Origin: an uncultured Eubacteriales bacterium
Lineage (GTDB): Bacteria > Bacillota_A > Clostridia > Christensenellales > Aristaeellaceae
Reading direction: 5' to 3'
DNA: 7,311 nucleotides
Assembly: GCA_900321945.1 (NCBI GenBank)
Contig: ONXY01000202.1
Coordinates: 1-7,311, forward strand
Part shown: positions 1 through 3,556 of the stretch, in pieces
Numbering within the stretch: the stretch's first letter is position 1
How the letters are laid out: each line of letters opens with the position of its first letter
Program-made: the position numbers and the translations under genes
Notes under the pieces: generated by a model
The model's input: the letters and a program-made list of their open reading frames with translations, nothing else
Databases searched by the model: none
What the model was told of the DNA's origin: nothing

Positions 1-41
1 ACAAAGGGATCCCGGATATTGATCCGTTCCGCAGTCGTCAC
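1..41 (-). CDS. 5' end of a probable glycoside hydrolase (GH43-like), partial
   Basis: Only the first 13 codons and two bases of the next lie in the window; the gene continues beyond the left edge. Read on the minus strand from a GTG at 41-39 it gives MTTAERINIRDPFV. The RDPFV segment right after the start is typical of the N-terminus of GH43-type beta-xylosidases and arabinofuranosidases, where this Asp lies in the first propeller blade and belongs to the active site. That is family knowledge applied to very few residues, so the call is tentative. The start is chosen because an excellent SD, GGAGGGAGGG (58-49), lies 7 nt upstream. An in-frame ATG at 65-63 has no SD and falls inside the -10 box. 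A promoter and the terminator of the preceding gene lie just upstream, so this is probably its own transcription unit. A glycosidase here would fit the lacZ at the other end of the window. Confidence 0.55.
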   Translation of the reverse strand, partial: MTTAERINIRDPF

Positions 42-63
42 GACGATTCCCTCCCTCCGGAAC

Positions 64-92
64 ATTCTATCATACGGATTCCGCCTCATCAA
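64..92 (-). promoter_or_regulatory. Candidate sigma-A promoter for the left-edge gene
   Basis: On the minus strand, TTGATG (92-87) and TAGAAT (69-64) are separated by exactly 17 bp, with a TG dinucleotide at the extended -10 position. Transcription would start near 57-58, giving a very short leader that begins at the SD. An inverted repeat TTCCGG-N6-CCGGAA (97-114) sits directly upstream of the -35 and could be an operator, although such repeats are easily formed in GC-rich DNA. Confidence 0.5.
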
Positions 93-110
93 CGCCTTCC
101 GGAACCGGCC

Positions 111-146
111 GGAAAGAAAAACCCGGAGCGATATGACCGCTCCGGG
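111..146 (-). terminator. Intrinsic terminator of the DUF4430 gene
   Basis: A perfect 9-bp GC-rich stem (146-138 with 130-122, CCCGGAGCG/CGCTCCGGG) closes a 7-nt loop. On the minus strand it is followed at once by TTTTTCTTTCC (121-111). It lies 18 nt after the stop codon of the secreted protein gene and separates that gene from the left-edge gene. Confidence 0.9.
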
Positions 147-164
147 CACGGGGAAGCGCCTGCC

Positions 165-623
165 TTATTCGGCCTTGAAAAGGTAAACCGCGCCTTCCTC
201 TGCTTCCGTCGAATCCACGCCGGTCTGGGCGTACTCGTCGTTGATATAGAAGGCCCAGTAGTGGGGATTCTCCTCGCTCCAGATCAGCTCGATTCCGCAG
301 ACCGAGGTCACGTACAGACCGTATTCGCTGTCGGATCCGGCGATCAGCCCGTTCTCCAGCAGGGCGGCGCCGACGGTTTCGGCGTCTGTGTGAATCTCGA
401 ACCAGGCTTCGGACGCGTCGGGATCGACGACTCCGAAGGCGAAAACGGTTTCGCCTTCGCCCAGCACGACGGGGGCTTCCTGCGTGCCGGTCATCGGGAT
501 CACGGCTTCATCCACGGCCGCGGCGGCGGTTTCCGCAAGGGACACAGTGCTCAGCGCGGCTGCCGCGAGCAGCGCCAGGCAAAGGACCAGCGAAAGCCAG
601 GTTTTCCGGAAAGACTTTCTCAT
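165..623 (-). CDS. Small secreted DUF4430-domain protein
   Basis: A 152-aa exported protein. Residues 1-9 are basic (MRKSFRKTW), 10-28 form a hydrophobic core, and SLA (28-30) gives a signal peptidase I site before Glu31. Cys15 lies inside the hydrophobic core without a lipobox, so a lipoprotein is unlikely. After a short Ala-rich linker, residues about 56-150 resemble DUF4430, a domain related to the C-terminal beta-domain of transcobalamin and intrinsic factor. The signs are a 'TVGAALLENGL' helix, then YGLYVTSVCGIE, then the HYWAFYINDEYAQTG strand pair, ending in a VYLFKA strand. The protein is essentially one domain with no anchor, so it is probably released or held at the cell surface. 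The ligand is unknown, and no cobalamin riboswitch is visible upstream. The start has an AAGGAG (640-635) 11 nt upstream, slightly long. The gene is monocistronic, with a terminator 18 nt after the stop. Confidence 0.85.
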   Translation of the reverse strand: MRKSFRKTWLSLVLCLALLAAAALSTVSLAETAAAAVDEAVIPMTGTQEAPVVLGEGETVFAFGVVDPDASEAWFEIHTDAETVGAALLENGLIAGSDSEYGLYVTSVCGIELIWSEENPHYWAFYINDEYAQTGVDSTEAEEGAVYLFKAE

Positions 624-658
624 GTTCTTTGCATCTCCTTTATATAGTGTGGGATTCC

Positions 659-702
659 GCTCCTCCCGGGGAACCCCCGCGGCACTCGCGCAGAGGAGGA
701 GC
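659..702 (-). repeat. 8-bp inverted repeat in the leader of the secreted protein gene
   Basis: GCTCCTCC (659-666) and GGAGGAGC (695-702) are exact reverse complements around a 28-nt loop. In the minus-strand mRNA this stem would lie about 20 nt upstream of the SD. The CTCCTCC arm could also compete for pairing with the AAGGAG SD, which would make a translational switch possible. That role is inference only. Confidence 0.45.
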
Positions 703-808
703 TTTCTTTCAGCCCGGGAAAATATTCCGGCTCGGCGGACCCTGTCCGCGCCTTCTCAGAGCGGGAACTCCAATGGCGCTTTTCCTCTCCCGCGGCGGAG
801 AGTGAGAC

Positions 809-826
809 AGGGCGGTTATCCGCCCT
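809..826. repeat. Perfect 7-bp hairpin with TTAT loop
   Basis: AGGGCGG (809-815) and CCGCCCT (820-826) pair around TTAT. No T-tract follows on either strand, so it is not a simple terminator. A second hairpin (785-802) lies 6 nt away. It could be part of a structured leader or a solo palindromic intergenic repeat of the REP type. Confidence 0.5.
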
Positions 827-879
827 ACGGCGACGGGCTCGCGCGGGCTTCCGACCCGCTTCCTTCCCCGGACGGTAAA

Positions 880-908
880 ATGATAGCAGAATCCGGTGAA
901 AAGAGCAA
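880..908 (-). promoter_or_regulatory. Candidate extended -10 promoter for the secreted protein gene
   Basis: On the minus strand, TTGCTC (908-903) is followed after 17 bp by TATCAT (885-880), preceded by TGC as an extended -10. The -35 is weak (3 of 6) but the -10 is good (5 of 6). It would start transcription near 873 and give a leader of about 250 nt. I found no better promoter closer to the gene; the TATATA at 646-641 overlaps the SD region and lacks a -35. Confidence 0.45.
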
Positions 909-930
909 CGGCGGCGAAAAGAGAAAAAGT

Positions 931-977
931 AACAAATTGAAACAAATTATTAAAAAGATGTTGACATATGAAACAAA
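931..977 (+). repeat. Three AACAAA repeats spaced by helical turns
   Basis: AACAAA occurs at 931-936, 941-946 and 972-977, that is, at offsets of 10 and 41 bp. The last two copies share TGAAACAAA (938-946 and 969-977), 31 bp apart. They flank the -35 box of the repressor promoter, on one face of the helix. They may be binding sites for a regulator, or simply an A-rich UP element. Confidence 0.35.
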
Positions 978-989
978 CAGTGCTACACT
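961..989 (+). promoter_or_regulatory. Strong sigma-A promoter of the repressor operon
   Basis: A consensus TTGACA (961-966) is followed by a 17-bp spacer and TACACT (984-989), with TGC directly before it as an extended -10. Transcription should start near 996, giving a leader of about 20 nt to the SD-supported ATG at 1017. An A/T-rich stretch (921-960) upstream could act as an UP element. Confidence 0.85.
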
Positions 990-998
990 GACTTCAGT
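978..998 (+). promoter_or_regulatory. Candidate operator: overlapping dyads on the -10 and start site
   Basis: CAGTG-CTA-CACTG (978-990) is a perfect 5+5 inverted repeat whose right half covers most of the -10 box. It overlaps ACTGA-CT-TCAGT (987-998), which spans the expected transcription start. A dimeric repressor bound here would block RNA polymerase. The gene just downstream encodes a repressor of a family that usually autoregulates, so this is the best candidate for its own operator. Binding is inferred, not shown. Confidence 0.55.
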
Positions 999-1000
999 TG

Positions 1001-1007
1001 AAGGGGG
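1001..1007 (+). promoter_or_regulatory. Ribosome binding site deciding the repressor start
   Basis: AAGGGGG (1001-1007) touches the ATG at 1008, leaving no spacer, but lies 9 nt from the in-frame ATG at 1017. The second ATG is therefore the likely start. Confidence 0.7.
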
Positions 1008-1016
1008 ATGCGTCCG

Positions 1017-1796
1017 ATGAAGGAAAGGATACCGGCCGGGGCGGAAAGGTACGCGCGGGTAATCCGCGAAGGAAGGGCCGGGGCCGGGCTCAGCCAGCAG
1101 CAGCTGGCGGACCGGACAGGCGTCAGCCGTGCCACCGTCGCCGGATGGGAGACGGGACACAGCCGCCCCGATCTGGACGCGCTTCCGAAGCTGTGCAAAG
1201 CTCTCGGAATCAGCCTCGCGTCCTTCTTCGGGGTCCGTGAAGGAATCAGCAGGGAGGAGAGGAATCTGCTGCTGGCATTCCGCGGCATGGAGGAAGCGGA
1301 CCGTCAGGCTTTTGTCTGGCAGGCGGAAGCCCTTGCGGAACGCCGGAGAGCCTCGCGCATGGAGGAACTGAAGAGCAGGGTAATCCTCCTGTACCGCAGC
1401 GATCTCAGCGCGGCGGCCGGTTTCGGAGGTACCCTGGAGGCCGAACGGGGAGAGAAGATCTGGATCTTCCGGGACGAAACGACGGAGCGGGCCGACGAGA
1501 TCATCACCGTCAACGGACGCAGCATGGAGCCTACTTATTACGACGGGGACGAGCTTCTGGTGGAACATACGGACCGGCTCAGGGAAGGCGAGATCGGAAT
1601 CTTCCTGGCGGACGGCGAAGGCTATGTGAAGGAATACAGAAAAGACGGGCTGCACTCTCACAACCCGGCGTATCCGACGATGCGGTTCAGCGAAGGAAAC
1701 GACGTCCGGTGCGTCGGAAGAGTGCTCGGCAAGGTGCGGACGGAACAGCGGCCCAGCGAGGCCCAGATCGAGATGCTGGAGGAGATGAGATTATGA
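1017..1796 (+). CDS. XRE/S24 self-cleaving repressor (LexA/CI-like)
   Basis: A 259-aa transcriptional repressor. Residues 10-72 form an XRE helix-turn-helix (LSQQQLADRTGVSRATVAGWETG, 25-47, quoted in part: SQQQLADRTGVSRATVAGWE). A helical, charged linker follows (80-122). The C-terminal part is a peptidase S24 domain: Ser169 in GRSMEPTYYDGD is the nucleophile and Lys205 in GYVKEY the general base. Ala134-Gly135 in SAAAGFGG is the likely self-cleavage bond. The 35-residue spacing from cleavage Ala to Ser and 36 from Ser to Lys match LexA (Ala84, Ser119, Lys156) closely, so the enzyme looks intact. In this family, RecA-ssDNA or another signal triggers cleavage, which separates the DNA-binding and dimerisation parts and lifts repression. 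It is not a canonical LexA: the DNA-binding domain is of the phage/XRE type, and no Bacillus-type SOS box is seen. It heads a three-gene unit and overlaps the next gene by ATGA. No phage genes lie nearby. Confidence 0.93.
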   Translation: MKERIPAGAERYARVIREGRAGAGLSQQQLADRTGVSRATVAGWETGHSRPDLDALPKLCKALGISLASFFGVREGISREERNLLLAFRGMEEADRQAFVWQAEALAERRRASRMEELKSRVILLYRSDLSAAAGFGGTLEAERGEKIWIFRDETTERADEIITVNGRSMEPTYYDGDELLVEHTDRLREGEIGIFLADGEGYVKEYRKDGLHSHNPAYPTMRFSEGNDVRCVGRVLGKVRTEQRPSEAQIEMLEEMRL

Positions 1797-2053
1797 ACGG
1801 AAGAATGAGCATGAAGACGGTACGGGATATCAACAGCAGACTGTTTTTCTCCTCGGGGGACGCCGGAGAACGCGGAGTACAGCGTGAAATGAAGCCCTGG
1901 CAGTATGTGGTAATGGAATACGCCCGGATGGGACTGACGCCGCCGGCGGAAATCCCGCGCCTGGAGTCGATTGAGGACGCCGAGATCTGGATGTGCCTGG
2001 ACGAGCGGGTGAACCGCAGCCTGCGGATGCGTGAACCGGCGCTGGCCGGATAA
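1793..2053 (+). CDS. 86-aa orphan protein coupled to the repressor
   Basis: I do not recognise this family. The ATG at 1793 overlaps the repressor stop in an ATGA arrangement, and GGAGG (1779-1783) lies at a good distance, so translation is probably coupled. The protein is soluble, has no signal peptide or membrane segment, and is rich in charged residues. A central part (residues 34-56, around MKPWQYVVMEYARMGLTPP) and a second helix (63-80, AEIWMCLDERVNRSLRMR) look alpha-helical. No catalytic motif, zinc ligands or helix-turn-helix is evident. Tight coupling to an S24 repressor suggests an accessory role: a cofactor or anti-repressor, or an effector released with the operon. It lacks the features of YolD-like proteins, which often accompany dinB in related repressor loci. 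Internal ATGs at 1805 and 1811 are possible alternative starts. Confidence 0.75.
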   Translation: MNGRMSMKTVRDINSRLFFSSGDAGERGVQREMKPWQYVVMEYARMGLTPPAEIPRLESIEDAEIWMCLDERVNRSLRMREPALAG

Positions 2054-2153
2054 GGAAACTCTTAGAACGGGATCGGCAAAACCGTCCGGCACTTACGGAC
2101 AGGCCGGCGGGACCGGGTCTGAAGACCGGAGGACTGAAGCGGAGGGAAGAAAG

Positions 2154-2258
2154 ATGTGGACGACGATGAGCCGGGAGGAAAGGATTGCCTCGGATCTGAA
2201 ATGCTTTGCTCTCGGAGCGGCCTGCATGGCCGTTCTGCTGATCATGATGCTGATCTGA
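2154..2258 (+). CDS. 34-aa single-pass membrane peptide
   Basis: A small ORF supported by a strong SD, GGAGGG (2141-2146), 7 nt before the ATG. It is placed between a coupled gene pair and a terminator that begins 17 nt after its stop. Residues 1-16 are polar and charged (MWTTMSREERIASDLK). Residues 17-34 (CFALGAACMAVLLIMMLI) are an uninterrupted hydrophobic helix ending at the C-terminus, with small residues at A19, A22, A23 and A26 on a possible packing face. The predicted form is a tail-anchored peptide with its N-terminus in the cytoplasm. A downstream in-frame ATG (2166) would give 30 aa. Small membrane peptides under LexA-like control in other bacteria include TisB (toxin) and SidA (division inhibitor); I see no sequence link to either, so function is open. 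The 100-nt gap before it holds short hairpins but no clear promoter. Confidence 0.65.
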   Translation: MWTTMSREERIASDLKCFALGAACMAVLLIMMLI

Positions 2259-2274
2259 GCAATATATGCCGCGG

Positions 2275-2307
2275 AAAGCCCGGAAGCGACCGGGCTTTTC
2301 TTTTTTT
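2275..2307 (+). terminator. Strong intrinsic terminator of the repressor operon
   Basis: AAAGCCCGG (2275-2283) pairs with CCGGGCTTT (2290-2298) around a 6-nt loop, followed by T, C and seven Ts (2299-2307). It ends the three-gene unit. Confidence 0.95.
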
Positions 2308-2310
2308 GCG

Positions 2311-2339
2311 GCGGCGCGCGCCGCGCCGGATTCCGGATT
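2311..2339. repeat. 14-bp GC palindrome and tandem CCGGATT
   Basis: GCGGCGCGCGCCGC (2311-2324) is a perfect palindrome between the terminator and the next promoter. It is followed by two head-to-tail copies of CCGGATT (2326-2332 and 2333-2339), ending 3 bp before the -35 box. They may be regulator sites for the downstream operon, or chance GC-rich sequence. Confidence 0.4.
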
Positions 2340-2342
2340 TCC

Positions 2343-2371
2343 TTGACTTTTTGCGGTCGGTAGGATAAACT
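2343..2371 (+). promoter_or_regulatory. Sigma-A promoter of the peptidase-pyk-lacZ unit
   Basis: TTGACT (2343-2348, 5 of 6) and TAAACT (2366-2371, 4 of 6) are 17 bp apart. The start near 2378 leaves a leader of about 28 nt. It is the only convincing promoter seen before lacZ. Confidence 0.75.
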
Positions 2372-2405
2372 GAATGCAACAGAATCAGAGAAGGAAAGCA
2401 GGAAT

Positions 2406-3509
2406 GTGGCAAAGGTGATACGGCGGACGGCCGGCGTGCTGCTGGCTATCATATGGCTGCTGAGTCCGGCGTCTCTCCGGGCGGAAACGGCGGGAGAGGA
2501 CGGCGGAGTTTCGCTGCGCCTGATTCCGGATTCCCCGGTTCGTATTACCAACGCGATCCTCCATTACATCTGTTTCGACGCGGAAGTGAAGAACGCGGAA
2601 AAGCTCACCATCAGAGTGTATAAACCTTCCGGGGAACCGGCGCGGTTCCGTACACGGAAACATGTGGATGAAAACAAAAAGGCGGTCCAGACCGTTCAGT
2701 ACGGGATCAGAAACGGGCAGAACAGAATGGAAGACCTGAATATTCTGTTCAGAAGCGAATGCGAGACAGGAACATGGAAAATTGAGGTAACCGCGGCAAA
2801 CGGAAAGAAACAGAAGGCGGTCCGGACGCTCGAGGTTGAGGTGCGGGAACCGGACCCGCTGGAGATGGGACAGCTGGAGGAAGTGCATTCCCAGATGAGA
2901 GGAGAGACCGGGGGAGAGCCCATAACGGCCGAGGAAGGAAAAATCCGGTTCGTGGCCCAGGATCCCGCGGACCCTTCGTACGTAAGGGACTACTGGCTCA
3001 GCATGAAATTCGATCTCCGGAAAGGCTCGAAGGGGATGTGCACCCGGGCCTGCTTTTCCATGGCGCTGAGCTATCTCGGAATCGACTGCACGCCGGTCGC
3101 CATGTCCGACCTCTGCTGGTCCGAGAGCATTTTTTATACGTACGACGCGGTATGCAAAAAACTGGGGAATGTGGAAAGAACCGCAGGGGATCTGGAGACG
3201 CTGTGGGAATCCTACAGCGCGGGGGAAGGCTCCCCGGTGATGATCCATTTCACTTACGAAAACGGGGGCATGCACGCGGTGCTCGCGGTGAGCCGGGACA
3301 GGCTGAATCCCGATCTTTACTACTGCGTGACCTCCGGGCAGCCGGCGGACACTTCCTCGTGGCCGGACGGGAGGGCGAGGGATCACGTGATTCCCGTCCT
3401 GATTGAAGACGGAAACATCGGGCAGTGGATTCAGAGTCCGCTCCTGAAACGGTATCACAAGGGGAGAATCGATCAGATCTGGCAGTGGAAACGGACGGAC
3501 ATACCGTGA
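2406..3509 (+). CDS. Exported C39-like cysteine peptidase family protein
   Basis: A 367-aa protein starting with GTG; AAGGA (2391-2395) lies 10 nt upstream. Residues 1-26 are a signal peptide (basic MAKVIRR, hydrophobic 9-19, SLRA cleavage region). Residues about 35-148 are probably a beta-sandwich, rich in alternating strands (LTIRVYKPSGEP, GTWKIEVTAANGKKQ), resembling an adhesion-type domain. A linker leads to a papain-like fold from about 190. Cys212 in GMCTRACFSMALSYLGI aligns with the C39 pattern C-x-x-x-C-x-x-M-x-L-x-Y-x-G and should be the nucleophile. His290 in GGMHAVLAVSRD matches the catalytic His motif, and Asn301/Asp303 are candidates for the third residue. It acts outside the membrane, on a peptide or cell-wall amide; the substrate is unknown. 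No ABC transporter domain is attached, so it is not a bacteriocin exporter. It is followed after 47 nt by pyk with no terminator between. Confidence 0.78.
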   Translation: MAKVIRRTAGVLLAIIWLLSPASLRAETAGEDGGVSLRLIPDSPVRITNAILHYICFDAEVKNAEKLTIRVYKPSGEPARFRTRKHVDENKKAVQTVQYGIRNGQNRMEDLNILFRSECETGTWKIEVTAANGKKQKAVRTLEVEVREPDPLEMGQLEEVHSQMRGETGGEPITAEEGKIRFVAQDPADPSYVRDYWLSMKFDLRKGSKGMCTRACFSMALSYLGIDCTPVAMSDLCWSESIFYTYDAVCKKLGNVERTAGDLETLWESYSAGEGSPVMIHFTYENGGMHAVLAVSRDRLNPDLYYCVTSGQPADTSSWPDGRARDHVIPVLIEDGNIGQWIQSPLLKRYHKGRIDQIWQWKRTDIP

Positions 3510-3514
3510 CGCAG

Positions 3515-3540
3515 GGGCGGGGAACCGGACAGGCCCGCCC
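3515..3540 (+). repeat. GC hairpin directly before the pyk SD
   Basis: GGGCGGG (3515-3521) and CCCGCCC (3534-3540) pair perfectly around a 12-nt loop. The stem abuts the SD-rich GGAAAGGAAGG (3541-3551) and has no T-tract, so it is not an intrinsic terminator. It could mark a processing or mRNA stability site between the peptidase and pyk cistrons. Confidence 0.55.
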
Positions 3541-3556
3541 GGAAAGGAAGGAAAAA

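Larger units (their letters stand above)
624..1016. other. Divergent intergenic region with hairpin-rich leader
   Basis: This 393-nt gap separates the minus-strand secreted protein gene from the plus-strand repressor gene. The right end (about 900-960) is AT-rich and holds the control elements. The rest (650-870) is GC-rich and contains several inverted repeats that would fold in the minus-strand leader: 843-847/855-859 (5 bp), 809-815/820-826 (7 bp, TTAT loop), 785-790/797-802 (6 bp), 735-740/744-749 (6 bp) and 659-666/695-702 (8 bp). I recognise no known riboswitch class; B12-box, T-box and similar consensus elements are not seen. No reading frame here has a credible start with an SD. Confidence 0.7.

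Noticed and set aside
620..634. Four-codon ATG mini-ORF overlapping the start of the secreted protein gene (and a similar one at 2404 before the peptidase gene)
   Set aside because: Both are short enough to occur by chance; the first ATG abuts its SD too closely for efficient initiation, and no conservation can be judged here.
886..915. GAATCCGGTGAAAAGAGC resembling part of a cobalamin riboswitch core, tempting because DUF4430 is related to cobalamin-binding domains
   Set aside because: It lies on the strand opposite to the DUF4430 gene, and no B12 box or the other conserved blocks are present on either strand.
709..945. Minus-strand frame with a hydrophobic N-terminus followed by a basic stretch, resembling a small membrane protein
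   Set aside because: It needs a TTG start with no SD, the hydrophobic part comes from AT-rich promoter DNA, and the rest is Arg/Pro-rich as expected of non-coding GC-rich sequence.
1008..1016. ATG at 1008 as the repressor start
   Set aside because: The SD directly touches this codon; the ATG at 1017 has the proper spacing and a family-like N-terminus.
484..1020. Plus-strand frame of 178 codons through the intergenic region
   Set aside because: It overlaps the secreted protein gene and the repressor promoter, has no SD, and reads as low-complexity Ser/Arg-rich sequence.
3398..3440. Possible internal promoter for pyk (TTGAAG in the 3' end of the peptidase gene)
   Set aside because: No acceptable -10 at a 16-18 bp distance.
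2385..3458. Long minus-strand open frame opposite the peptidase gene
   Set aside because: It is His/Arg/Pro-rich antisense shadow; the plus strand has a signal peptide, catalytic motifs, SD and promoter.
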